Shown here: one piece after another, positions 1 to 8,616 of the stretch | Layout: every line of letters begins with the position of its first letter | How positions within the stretch are numbered: position 1 is the first letter of the stretch | Assembly (NCBI GenBank): GCA_905200315.1 | Contig: CAJKKA010000015.1 | Span: 1 to 22,819 of the forward strand | Direction: 5' to 3' | Source of the DNA: an uncultured Clostridium sp. | GTDB taxonomy: Bacteria; Bacillota_A; Clostridia; TANB77; CAG-508 | Length of the DNA: 22,819 bases | Notes under the pieces: generated by a model | Database searches by the model: none | The model's input: the letters and a program-made list of their open reading frames with translations, nothing else | What the model was told of the DNA's origin: nothing | Translations under genes and position numbers: made by a program

Positions 1-676
1 AATAAATGAAATGCAAACAGAACAAAATGGAAAAATAGAAAAATTAGATAAGAGCGAAGAATTAAACAATATAACAAAACAAATACAAGAACTAAACGAG
101 AAATATAAAAACCTAGAAAATATAGAAAATTTAATTAATAAAGACGAAACAGAAATAAGGTTAAATGAAAGATTAAATGAATTACAAGAAGAACAAGATA
201 GAAGAATAAGGCAACTAGATAACACAAGAGAACTAAATAATTTAATAATAGAAATGCAAAATCTAAACAGAAAATATGAAAAAGTTCAAAGTTTAGAAAA
301 AGCAATAACAAATGATAAAACTGAAGAAAGAATAAACAAAATGATAGAAAAGATGAAAAAAGAAAATGATAAAAAACTAGAAAAAATAGATAATACTGTA
401 GCAATAAAAGAAATTATGAAAGAACTTAAAAAAATAAATACAAAATATGATAAAATGGCAGAAAAATTATCGCAAACAACAAGTCTTTCAAAAACAAGAA
501 AAACAAAGAACAACTCAAAGAAAAATAATGTTATAGAAATAACAGAATTAAAAGACAAACTAAATAAACAAGAATTAATAATAGAATTTGGAAAAGAAAT
601 AGAATACGAACAATTACTAAATACAGCAGTAGATACCTATGAAATAAAACCAGATAAAAAATCAAAAAAAGCATAA
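1..676 (+). CDS. Coiled-coil repeat protein, 5' end cut by window edge
   Basis: The reading frame is open to the left edge, so the ATG at 11 may be internal and the gene may be partial. The visible 221 residues are almost all Lys, Glu, Asn, Ile and Leu in heptad-like order, indicating a long alpha-helical coiled coil. Counting from the ATG at 11, a 57-residue unit repeats: an L/I-D pair lies at residues 12-13, 69-70 and 126-127, each followed by a helix of the form ELNN...LN.KY. The third copy breaks off near residue 155 into a Lys/Asn/Thr-rich linker (about 160-175) and a short helical tail. I see no signal peptide, membrane segment or catalytic motif. The family is not recognised; a structural or scaffold role is a guess. 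It ends at a terminator shared with the convergent downstream gene. Confidence 0.6.
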   Translation, partial: INEMQTEQNGKIEKLDKSEELNNITKQIQELNEKYKNLENIENLINKDETEIRLNERLNELQEEQDRRIRQLDNTRELNNLIIEMQNLNRKYEKVQSLEKAITNDKTEERINKMIEKMKKENDKKLEKIDNTVAIKEIMKELKKINTKYDKMAEKLSQTTSLSKTRKTKNNSKKNNVIEITELKDKLNKQELIIEFGKEIEYEQLLNTAVDTYEIKPDKKSKKA

Positions 677-690
677 AATAAAAAATGTAA

Positions 691-720
691 AAGGCGACAA
701 TAGCAGTCGCCTTATTTTTT
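691..720. terminator. Bidirectional intrinsic terminator
   Basis: A perfect 8-bp stem (AAGGCGAC at 691-698, GTCGCCTT at 706-713) with a 7-nt loop is followed by a T-rich run on the plus strand and preceded by an A-rich run, so it also works on the minus strand. It sits between two convergent genes, and its T run overlaps the stop codon of the minus-strand gene. Confidence 0.85.
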
Positions 721-1177
721 ACTCACAACATTTATCTGAAAAATCTCTGTCACATGGTTTATCACAAGGCTTATCGCATGGTTTTGTATAATTACAACAT
801 TCCATTTTAACACCTTTTAAACATTTTCCTTCACGTTTGCATCCAGCACAAATTTTATAATTTTTTACTTTGTTAGCCCATATTTGAACTTCATATTCTT
901 TACCAGGACATAATGGTCCAAAAACAAAGCTTCCATCTTTATCTGTAAAAGTATGAGAAACAGGTAAATGTTCTTCTTTTCCGCAATGTTTAACAACTTC
1001 AATTAATTTAACAACAGCGTCGCAAACTGGCTCTCTATAACAATCTTTAATAATTCCATAAATAACATCTCTGTTATCATCTGGTAAAGTAATATCCAAA
1101 TCAAATTGTTTTCCTTTCTCGATGAAACCATCAACATTAATTATAGGGCACATTTTTTTATCGCATTCCATATCCAT
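719..1177 (-). CDS. Cysteine-rich protein with carboxypeptidase-regulatory-like (prealbumin-type) domain
   Basis: 152 residues with 16 cysteines. The middle (about residues 38-105) reads as a beta-sandwich of the carboxypeptidase regulatory-like type: V-I-Y-G-I-I-K-D, then a variable loop, T-F-T-D-K-D-G-S-F-V-F-G-P-L, P-G-K-E-Y-E-V-Q-I-W-A. The C-terminus is a cysteine tail with Cys-Asp-Lys-Pro repeats ending in Lys-Cys-Cys-Glu. I chose the ATG at 1177 because an AAGGA ribosome site sits about nine bases upstream; the longer TTG start at 1195 would lie inside that site. There is no signal peptide. The cysteines suggest metal binding or disulfide cross-linking, but the function is not known. 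It has its own promoter, divergent from murI. Confidence 0.7.
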   Translation of the reverse strand: MDMECDKKMCPIINVDGFIEKGKQFDLDITLPDDNRDVIYGIIKDCYREPVCDAVVKLIEVVKHCGKEEHLPVSHTFTDKDGSFVFGPLCPGKEYEVQIWANKVKNYKICAGCKREGKCLKGVKMECCNYTKPCDKPCDKPCDRDFSDKCCE

Positions 1178-1220
1178 ATTATCGTTTCCTTTCAAAAATA
1201 ATTTAGCTTTCGCCTAATAT

Positions 1221-1249
1221 ATTTTATGATTTCTTGAAAAAAATGTTAA
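1221..1249 (-). promoter_or_regulatory. Promoter of the cysteine-rich gene
   Basis: On the minus strand, -35 TTAACA (1244-1249) and -10 TAAAAT (1221-1226) are separated by 17 bp, upstream of the ATG at 1177. It overlaps the opposing murI promoter. Confidence 0.6.
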
Positions 1250-1262
1250 TATTTGGTATTAT
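1234..1262 (+). promoter_or_regulatory. murI promoter
   Basis: -35 TTGAAA (1234-1239), a 17-bp spacer and -10 TATTAT (1257-1262). The start codon lies about 39 bp downstream with a GGAGG site at 1291-1295. Confidence 0.7.
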
Positions 1263-1300
1263 ATAAAAATATAATTAATAAGTAAAAAACGGAGGCAAAA

Positions 1301-2092
1301 ATGGACAATAGAAAAATAGGTGTATTTGATTCAGGTGTAGGCGGATTAACAGTGTTTTCTGAAATAATAAAACAACTTCCAAGTGAAGATATAACCTACA
1401 TAGGAGATACAAAAAGATTTCCCTTTGGAAATAAATCAAAAGAAAGTATAATATCAATATCAAAACAGATTGTAAATTACTTAATAATGCAAGATGTAAA
1501 ACTAATTGTAATAGCATGTGGAACAGCAACAAGCCAAGCTCTAGAAGAACTTAGAAAAATATATAAAATACCAATTATTGGAATAATAGAGCCAACGATA
1601 GAAAACTGCATAAAAGAAGATACAAAGAGAGTAGGAATAATAGCCACCAAAGGAACAATAAGAAGCGGAGAATGGGAAAAACAAATAAAACAAAAGAACA
1701 ATAATATAGAAACAATATCAATAGAAACACCACTACTAGCATCAATGGCAGAAGAAGGATGGACACAAAACGAAGTAGCCAAAGCAGCAATAAAAGAATA
1801 TATGAAAGAATTTAAAAACACACAAATAGAAAAAATAATACTAGGATGTACACACTACCCATTATTTGAAAAACTAATAAAAGAAGAATTAGGAGAAAAA
1901 ATAGAAACCATAAACACAGGAGTACAAATGGCAAAATACCTAGAAAAATATTTAAAAGAAAACCAACTAGAAAACCAAAAAGAACACAAAGGAAAATACC
2001 AAATAAACCTAACAGACACAGAATGCAACTTCATAAACGTAGCAGAAAAACTACTAGGACAAAAAATAACAATAAACAAAATAGAATTGTAA
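1301..2092 (+). CDS. murI: Glutamate racemase
   Basis: Interconverts L- and D-glutamate, supplying D-Glu for peptidoglycan; cytoplasmic and cofactor-independent. The 263 residues have normal family length. The N-terminal substrate loop G-V-F-D-S-G-V-G-G-L-T-V is at residues 7-18. The two catalytic cysteines are in I-A-C-G-T-A-T-S (Cys73) and L-G-C-T-H-Y-P-L-F (Cys183). The residue after Cys73 is Gly where the textbook B. subtilis and E. coli enzymes have Asn, a variant also seen in other Clostridia. The ATG is preceded by GGAGG with a 5-base spacer. It appears monocistronic, with its own promoter, and is followed by an intergenic repeat element. The two CGG triplets in the gene (GGC-GGA, AGC-GGA) are out of frame and harmless. 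Confidence 0.95.
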   Translation: MDNRKIGVFDSGVGGLTVFSEIIKQLPSEDITYIGDTKRFPFGNKSKESIISISKQIVNYLIMQDVKLIVIACGTATSQALEELRKIYKIPIIGIIEPTIENCIKEDTKRVGIIATKGTIRSGEWEKQIKQKNNNIETISIETPLLASMAEEGWTQNEVAKAAIKEYMKEFKNTQIEKIILGCTHYPLFEKLIKEELGEKIETINTGVQMAKYLEKYLKENQLENQKEHKGKYQINLTDTECNFINVAEKLLGQKITINKIEL

Positions 2093-2117
2093 TTAGATTA
2101 AAGTTCTATTTATATTG

Positions 2118-2159
2118 TTTGAAATACCGCGTAAGCGACCAAAAGAAAGGTATAAAAAA
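2118..2159 (+). repeat. Dispersed intergenic repeat, short copy
   Basis: A 26-nt block (2118-2143) containing ATACCGCGTAAGCGACC and a 13-nt block (2147-2159) beginning AAGGTAT are both identical to blocks at 12189-12214 and 12239-12251. ATAC/GTAT can pair as an outer stem, and CGC-GTAA-GCG forms a small hairpin inside. Only three bases separate the blocks here, against 24 in the other copy. Confidence 0.7.
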
Positions 2160-2174
2160 GAATAAAGTGTTTTG

Positions 2175-2203
2175 TTGCTATTTTTTGTAGAATATTGTAG
2201 AAT
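2175..2203 (+). promoter_or_regulatory. Probable promoter of the HD-domain gene
   Basis: -35 TTGCTA (2175-2180), 17-bp spacer, -10 TAGAAT (2198-2203). The TGTAGAATATT unit is partly repeated here, so the exact -10 is uncertain. Confidence 0.45.
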
Positions 2204-2234
2204 ATTTGTAGATTTTTAGATGGGAGAGTTAGTT

Positions 2235-2792
2235 ATGAGAGAAGAATTTTTAAATTTATTAAGAAGTGTTAATAGAGATGGAATGAGTGATTTATTAGAT
2301 TTTATTGAAAATAAAACAGACTTTTTTAAAGCACCTGCTAGTACAAGGTTTCATGGCTCTTATGAGGGTGGTTTATTAGAACATAGTATGAAGGTTTATG
2401 AAATTTTAAAGCATAAAGTTGCAAATTGTATAGAAGATGTTGGAGCAACTGAAGATACAATTAAAATTATTGCTTTATTACATGATATTTGTAAGGTTAA
2501 TTTTTATAAAGTAGACTACAGAAATGCAAAGAATGCTAGAGGAGAATGGGAAAAGGTTCCTTATTATACTGTAGATGATACAATTCCTTATGGACACGGA
2601 GAAAAATCTGTTATGATGATTACAGAATATTTAAAACTTACTCCAGAGGAAAAATATTGTATTCGTTGGCATATGGGATTTACAGAACCAAAAGAACAAT
2701 ATAATACATTAGGAGCAGCTTTTAAAAAATATCCACTTGCATTATTATTACACGAAGCAGATTTAGAAGCTACATATTTGTATGATATTTAA
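2235..2792 (+). CDS. HD-domain metal-dependent phosphohydrolase
   Basis: 185 residues. The metal-ligand pattern of the HD superfamily is visible: His50 in G-L-L-E-H-S, His83-Asp84 in A-L-L-H-D-I, His121 in Y-G-H-G-E-K, and a later His146 and Asp176. The layout resembles the HD domain at the end of YhaM-type 3'-5' exoribonucleases but without the N-terminal nucleic-acid-binding domain, so a nucleotide or phosphoester substrate is likely but not identified. I chose the ATG at 2235 because GGGAG lies eight bases upstream; an ATG at 2220 has no ribosome site and overlaps that GGGAG. It is followed closely by the trpS promoter, so it is probably its own transcription unit. Confidence 0.8.
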   Translation: MREEFLNLLRSVNRDGMSDLLDFIENKTDFFKAPASTRFHGSYEGGLLEHSMKVYEILKHKVANCIEDVGATEDTIKIIALLHDICKVNFYKVDYRNAKNARGEWEKVPYYTVDDTIPYGHGEKSVMMITEYLKLTPEEKYCIRWHMGFTEPKEQYNTLGAAFKKYPLALLLHEADLEATYLYDI

Positions 2793-2796
2793 AAAG

Positions 2797-2825
2797 TTGA
2801 TAATATCAATAAAAAATGGTATAAT
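2797..2825 (+). promoter_or_regulatory. trpS-obgE promoter
   Basis: -35 TTGATA (2797-2802), exactly 17 bp, -10 TATAAT (2820-2825), then an AAAGGAG ribosome site at 2837-2843 and ATG at 2851. The leader is only about 20 nt, leaving no room for a T-box or trp attenuator. Confidence 0.8.
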
Positions 2826-2850
2826 AGTACGCGTGTAAAGGAGAATAATT

Positions 2851-5151
<2,301 letters not shown>

Positions 5152-5189
5152 AAATAACACTTTCCATAAAATTCGCATAATATATACTA

Positions 5190-5203
5190 ACACCGCAAGG
5201 TGT
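5190..5203 (+). promoter_or_regulatory. Small GNRA-capped hairpin in the leader of the small membrane protein
   Basis: ACACC-GCAA-GGTGT forms a perfect 5-bp stem with a GCAA tetraloop, four bases before the GGAGGT ribosome site (5208-5213). It may influence initiation or protect the 5' end of the mRNA; no function is established. Confidence 0.4.
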
Positions 5204-5221
5204 GGTTGGAGGTGGATTGTA

Positions 5222-5458
5222 ATGGAAGAATGTGGAAAGATTAAAAACAATAAATGCAAATGCTTATCAATAGTATTTGGAGTATTAATAGCATTATTTT
5301 TAGGAGTTATAGGAACAATAATAGGAACAGTATTCGCAGAAACAATATTGTCAGCATTAGCAGCAGTAATAGTATTAGCAATAGTTCTAGGAGTACTAGC
5401 AATAATAGTAGGATTTTTAATTTTATGTTCTTGTAAAAGAAAAAATTGCTGTTACTAA
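5222..5458 (+). CDS. Small two-helix membrane protein with cysteine-rich ends
   Basis: 78 residues. A short cysteine/lysine-rich head (E-E-C-G-K...K-C-K-C) is followed by two hydrophobic stretches, about residues 16-38 and 43-66, rich in Ile, Val, Gly and Ala. The tail is Cys-Ser-Cys-Lys-Arg-Lys-Asn-Cys-Cys-Tyr. The ATG at 5222 is preferred because GGAGGT lies eight bases upstream; a longer start at 5144 would overlap the end of obgE and has no ribosome site. The family is not recognised. The paired terminal cysteines suggest metal or disulfide chemistry at the membrane face, but that is inference. Confidence 0.65.
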   Translation: MEECGKIKNNKCKCLSIVFGVLIALFLGVIGTIIGTVFAETILSALAAVIVLAIVLGVLAIIVGFLILCSCKRKNCCY

Positions 5459-5510
5459 CAAATAAGAGCAACCAATGGTTACAAAATACAACAAATATAG
5501 AAATTGCAGA

Positions 5511-5535
5511 AGGCGGTCATAGACCGCCTAAATTT
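5511..5535. terminator. Perfect GC-rich hairpin, likely terminator
   Basis: AGGCGGTC (5511-5518) pairs with GACCGCCT (5522-5529) across a 3-base ATA loop, followed by AAATTTA. The same GGCGGTC-ATA-GACCGCC core recurs at 6934-6950, so it is part of a repeat family as well as a plausible terminator. The following T run is weak here. Confidence 0.55.
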
Positions 5536-5664
5536 ATATTATAGAAAATTCCTATTTTTGATGTAGGGGTCGGCGTCCCCGACGACCCGGGTGGCGAAGC
5601 CACTTTTTTATATTATAGAAAATTCCTATTTTGAATGTAGTGGGCGACGCCTTAAGCCGACCTG
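5535..5664 (+). repeat. Two GC-rich dispersed repeats behind a 24-bp direct repeat
   Basis: A 24-bp AT-rich block occurs identically at 5535-5558 and 5609-5632 (offset 74). Each is followed by a GC-rich palindromic core beginning TGTAG-GGG or TGTAG-TGG: 5562-5589 (contains GTCGGCGTCCCCGACGAC) and 5636-5664 (contains GGCGACGCC). Further members lie at 6057-6084 and, reversed, at 11131-11157. The base composition is quite unlike the AT-rich surroundings. Confidence 0.75.
5591..5609 (+). terminator. Short hairpin plus T6, terminator-like
   Basis: GTGGC-GAA-GCCAC (5591-5603) followed by TTTTTT (5604-5609), embedded between the two GC-rich repeats. Confidence 0.5.
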
Positions 5665-5707
5665 TTAAAAAACTAATAAATTATTACATAAAATTTCATT
5701 AAAACTA

Positions 5708-5785
5708 TTGCAATAACCAAAAGGTTAATATATAATTAAAATGTAAAATTTAATTATAGGGATGCGGAACGCTATGCCCAAAAAC
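5708..5785 (+). promoter_or_regulatory. Conserved promoter/leader motif, copy A
   Basis: -35 TTGCAA (5708-5713), 17 bp, -10 TATAAT (5731-5736). ATGTAAAATTTAA at 5741-5753, near the expected transcript start, is identical in copy B (22736-22748). Next comes a hairpin (5759-5779; inner stem GCG-GAA-CGC, outer GGG/CCC) and then CAAAAAC. The hairpin sequence differs between copies while the flanks are conserved, as expected for a structured 5' leader. A ribosome site AAGGAG (5858-5863) and a TTG start (5873) follow. Confidence 0.55.
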
Positions 5786-5872
5786 TAATTTATATCAAAC
5801 TAATTTTATTCAAATATTTAATTCTTAAATAGCCAAGAAAACTAAAATAATAAGAAAAAGGAGCGGTGCTTA

Positions 5873-6034
5873 TTGAATAATAAAATTAACTGTGAAATAA
5901 ATACTGATGAAATTGTAGAAAAGATATATAATGATGATAATATACCAAAATTTACATTTGAAGATTTTCTAAAATATCAAGCAATATTTCATCCAGAAGA
6001 TAAAATAGAATTTGAAAACAATTTTAATTTGTAG
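5873..6034 (+). CDS. Short ORF, probably truncated gene remnant
   Basis: 53 residues from TTG at 5873, nine bases after AAGGAG, beginning M-N-N-K-I-N-C and rich in acidic residues, with ...K-F-T-F-E-D-F-L-K-Y-Q in the middle. It ends at TAG just before a GC-rich dispersed repeat (6057-6084), so it was probably cut short by that insertion or by local rearrangement. It is driven by the conserved promoter/leader copy A. No family is recognised; it may be the original front part of the Rpn-like gene behind it or an unrelated gene. Confidence 0.4.
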   Translation: MNNKINCEINTDEIVEKIYNDDNIPKFTFEDFLKYQAIFHPEDKIEFENNFNL

Positions 6035-6056
6035 CATAGCAAATTTATATCTAGAT

Positions 6057-6084
6057 TGTAGGGGTCGGCGTCCTCGACGACCCG
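6057..6084 (+). repeat. GC-rich dispersed repeat, third copy
   Basis: Begins TGTAGGGGTCGGCGTCC and ends CGACGACCCG, differing from the copy at 5562-5589 at one base. It lies between the truncated 53-residue ORF and the recognisable part of the Rpn-family pseudogene. Confidence 0.75.
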
Positions 6085-6125
6085 TGAAGTTGTGTATTTT
6101 AAAAAATTGAAATTAAAAGAAAAAA

Positions 6126-6920
6126 GAAAACGAAATAGAAAAATATAAAGAAAATTACATAACAGAAAACTTAATAAATAAAGAAACAGATATAGTATAC
6201 AAAATAAAAAACAAAAATGTATTTATATTAATAGAGCATCAAACAAAAATAGATTACTCAATGCCATATAGAATAATGGAATATCAATTTAAAATAACAA
6301 AGAGTGCGGTAGAAATAAAAAAATTAAAACTGAAAGAATATAAAATACCAATAGTAATTCCAATAGTGCTGTATACTGGTACAAGAAAATGGAATGTAAA
6401 AGAATACATAAAAGAAGCACAAGAAAGTTATAAACAATATAATGGAGAAGAATTAGGAAGATATAAATTAGTAGATGTAAACAATTTTACAGAAGAAGAG
6501 TTGCTAAAAGAAAAAACATTTTTATCAAAAGCAATGTTAATAGAAAGCAAGAAAGATACAGGATAGATGGTAGAATGTTTTGAAAAAATAATAAATATTT
6601 TAAATAAAGATAAAGTTTATACAAAAAAACAAAAACATTTATTAGCAATAATGTTGAACTTAATTTTTAGAAATAAAATAAACAATGACAATATTACGGA
6701 TAATTTAATAAGAAAAATAAATAGTGAGGAGGAAAAAGAAATGCTAGCAATATTAGATACAATAGCCGAAGAAAATGAAAGAATATTACAGCAAGGAATA
6801 AAAGAGGGAATTAGAAAAAATAAAATAAATAATGCACAAAAAATGAAAAAAGCAAATTTAGATATAAAATTAATAATGGAAATAACAGGATTATCTAAAA
6901 AAGAAATTGAAAATTTGTAA
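6126..6920 (+). pseudogene. Rpn-family (PD-(D/E)XK, transposase-like) nuclease, degraded
   Basis: The readable frame contains F-I-L-I-E-H-Q-T-K-I-D-Y-S-M-P-Y-R-I-M-E-Y-Q, the signature of Rpn recombination-promoting nucleases (transposase_31-like), and later I-P-I-V-I-P-I-V-L-Y-T-G. The glutamate of I-E-H-Q-T-K fits the nuclease active site. The normal N-terminus is missing: upstream the frame breaks in an A-rich run near 6110-6125 and then meets a GC-rich repeat. An in-frame TAG at 6564-6566 splits the protein after K-K-D-T-G, and the same frame continues as M-V-E-C-F-E-K-I to 6920. The tail has the family's usual end (G-I-K-E-G-I-R-K-N and ...T-G-L-S-K-K-E-I-E-N-L). Such genes are multicopy and often decayed. 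Neither break involves CGG. Confidence 0.75.
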
Positions 6921-6933
6921 ATTAAATTGTAGT

Positions 6934-6957
6934 GGCGGTCATAGACCGCCTAAATTT
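6934..6957. terminator. GC hairpin terminator, repeat of 5511-5529
   Basis: GGCGGTC-ATA-GACCGCC (6934-6950), then TAAATTTTTTT. It is the same core as the hairpin after the small membrane protein, here with a better T run. Confidence 0.7.
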
Positions 6958-6982
6958 TTTTGCAAAAATTCCCATAAAAATA

Positions 6983-7011
6983 TTGAAAAAAAAACACTAT
7001 AATAGTATAAT
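6983..7011 (+). promoter_or_regulatory. Glycosyltransferase promoter
   Basis: -35 TTGAAA (6983-6988), 17-bp spacer, -10 TATAAT (7006-7011). Confidence 0.75.
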
Positions 7012-7072
7012 AGTAAAAGTGAGAAAATAGTATATAATAAGAAAAATAAAAAATAATTTAGAGAGGTAAAAA

Positions 7073-8338
7073 ATGGAGTTTTTATATGTAATCCAACAAG
7101 CTATAATTTGGATATTAACTATATTCTGGTTATACCAAGTAATGGTAAGTGTATGTTCACTAGTAAAATTGAAAGACAAACCATTAAAAATAAAAAAAGA
7201 TCACAAATTTATGGCAATTATACCAGCACATAATGAAGAGAGTGTAGTTGCAAATTTAGTAGAAAGTTTAAAAAATCAAGAATATCCAAAAGAACTATTA
7301 GATATTTATGTTATTGCAGATAATTGCACAGATAATACAGCACAAGTAGCAAAAGATGCTGGTGCTATTGTATATGAAAGATTTGATAGCGCTAGAAAAA
7401 CAAAAGGATATGCTCTACAATGGTTCTTAAAACAAAAAATTGAAGAAAATGCAGATTATGATGCTTTCTTTATATTTGATGCAGACAACATTGTAGACAA
7501 AGATTTTACAAAGAATATGAATAAAAAACTATGCCAAGGTGAAGATGTAGTTCAAGGGTATAGAGATATAAAAAATCCAACAGATAACTGGATAACAGGA
7601 GGATATGCTTTATTCTATTGGATGATGCACAGATTATATCATTTATCTAGATATAATTTAGGACTTTCTGCACTATTAAATGGAACAGGATTTATGGTAA
7701 GATTCGATGTAATTAAACCAGATGGATGGAATACAGAAACTCTTACAGAAGACATAGAATTTTCTTTAAAAAGAATTATAGCAGGAAGCAAAGTTGGATG
7801 GGCAACAGATGCAATAGTATATGATGAACAACCAACAGGATTTAAACAATCTTGGTCACAACGTTCTAGATGGACAGTAGGTCATATTCAATGTATGCAA
7901 AAATATACAGGAAGTCTAATAAATGGGATAAAAGAACATAAAGATTTAAAAAGCATAGATGGATTTTTATATATAATTGGAAGTATACCAATGTTTATAA
8001 CAACACTTGCATTACTTGCAATAAATATGTTTATATACTTAGCAAACCAAATGACAGGAGCAGAATTATTATTAAATTATGCAATGTATATTGTTCCAAC
8101 ATTTTTCTTGCCAATATTACTTGCAGTATTTATAATGAAATTAGATGGAAGACCAATAAAACCTATGATAAAACAAATATTGTGTTATCCAATATTTATG
8201 GCAACTTGGCTTGCAATAAACTTTAAATGTTTATTTAAAAGAGAAACAACTTGGGAGAAAATTGAGCATAATAGAGACATAAAAATTACAGACGTAAACA
8301 AAATTACAACTGTAGATACAGTTGAAGTTAAAGAATAA
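7073..8338 (+). CDS. Membrane-bound family 2 glycosyltransferase (processive type)
   Basis: 421 residues. An N-terminal membrane helix (about 5-30) is followed by a GT-A domain. The nucleotide-sugar motif is A-I-I-P-A-H-N-E-E, with V-I-A-D-N-C-T-D-N-T after it. The metal-binding D-A-D is at 136-138, the catalytic T-E-D at 225-227, and Q-R-S-R-W at 263-267. Two or three further helices follow (about 300-380). The D, DxD, TED and QxxRW set is that of processive synthases such as cellulose, chitin/NodC or poly-GlcNAc synthases, so it probably polymerises or transfers a sugar at the inner membrane face for a cell-surface glycan; the sugar is unknown. GAGAGG at 7061-7066 precedes the ATG. It lies just upstream of the thrS T-box leader, for which I find no convincing separate promoter, so partial read-through into thrS is possible. 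Confidence 0.88.
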   Translation: MEFLYVIQQAIIWILTIFWLYQVMVSVCSLVKLKDKPLKIKKDHKFMAIIPAHNEESVVANLVESLKNQEYPKELLDIYVIADNCTDNTAQVAKDAGAIVYERFDSARKTKGYALQWFLKQKIEENADYDAFFIFDADNIVDKDFTKNMNKKLCQGEDVVQGYRDIKNPTDNWITGGYALFYWMMHRLYHLSRYNLGLSALLNGTGFMVRFDVIKPDGWNTETLTEDIEFSLKRIIAGSKVGWATDAIVYDEQPTGFKQSWSQRSRWTVGHIQCMQKYTGSLINGIKEHKDLKSIDGFLYIIGSIPMFITTLALLAINMFIYLANQMTGAELLLNYAMYIVPTFFLPILLAVFIMKLDGRPIKPMIKQILCYPIFMATWLAINFKCLFKRETTWEKIEHNRDIKITDVNKITTVDTVEVKE

Positions 8339-8362
8339 GCGAAGAAGAGGAAAAGTAAAATA

Positions 8363-8570
8363 AAGGTTATCAACAGAGAGAGTTGAACATAGGCTGAAAT
8401 TCAACTTTGAAAAACATATTTGAAAAACTACCTTGGAGCTCTTAAGTGTATACAAACTTAGGCGTTGATTACGATATAATCTAAATTAAGTAAAAAAATA
8501 GGGTGGAACCGTGCAAACCAGCACCCCTATAAGAATAGCTTTTGTTCTTATAGGAGGCTGGTTTTATTTT
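8363..8570 (+). promoter_or_regulatory. T-box riboswitch (threonine) controlling thrS
   Basis: The T-box sequence GGGTGGAACCGTGC is at 8501-8514. Stem I begins AAGGT near 8366 and can pair with ACCTT near 8430. Inside it lie AGAGAG (K-turn type) and a hairpin AGTTGAA/TTCAACT. The triplet just inside the closing strand is ACT, a Thr codon followed by the usual purine, so it is the likely specifier; ACC overlapping it is the alternative. The terminator is long: AACCAGC (8516-8522) with GCTGGTT (8557-8563), and CCTATAAGAA (8526-8535) with TTCTTATAGG (8545-8554), then a T-rich run. Uncharged tRNA-Thr should favour the antiterminator and switch thrS on. Confidence 0.93.
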
Positions 8571-8616
8571 GTATAAAAATGAAAACGGAATTTCATACCA
8601 AAAAGGAGGAATATAT

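Noticed and set aside
1178..1195. TTG start at 1195 for the cysteine-rich protein
   Set aside because: It would put the start inside the ribosome binding site that serves the ATG at 1177.
2118..2159. Riboswitch for the HD-domain gene
   Set aside because: The second copy lies in the opposite orientation relative to its neighbouring genes, so a dispersed repeat fits better.
5535..6084. CRISPR array
   Set aside because: Repeats are few, unevenly spaced, of varying sequence and in different orientations elsewhere; there is no regular spacer pattern and no cas gene.
6564..6566. TAG read through as a sense codon
   Set aside because: Other genes here use TAG as a real stop (smpB, ntpC), and this gene shows other decay.
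8569..8616. Extended N-terminus of ThrRS from 8569
   Set aside because: It lies in the T-box terminator tail; the ATG at 8617 has a strong AAAAGGAGG site and begins the TGS domain.
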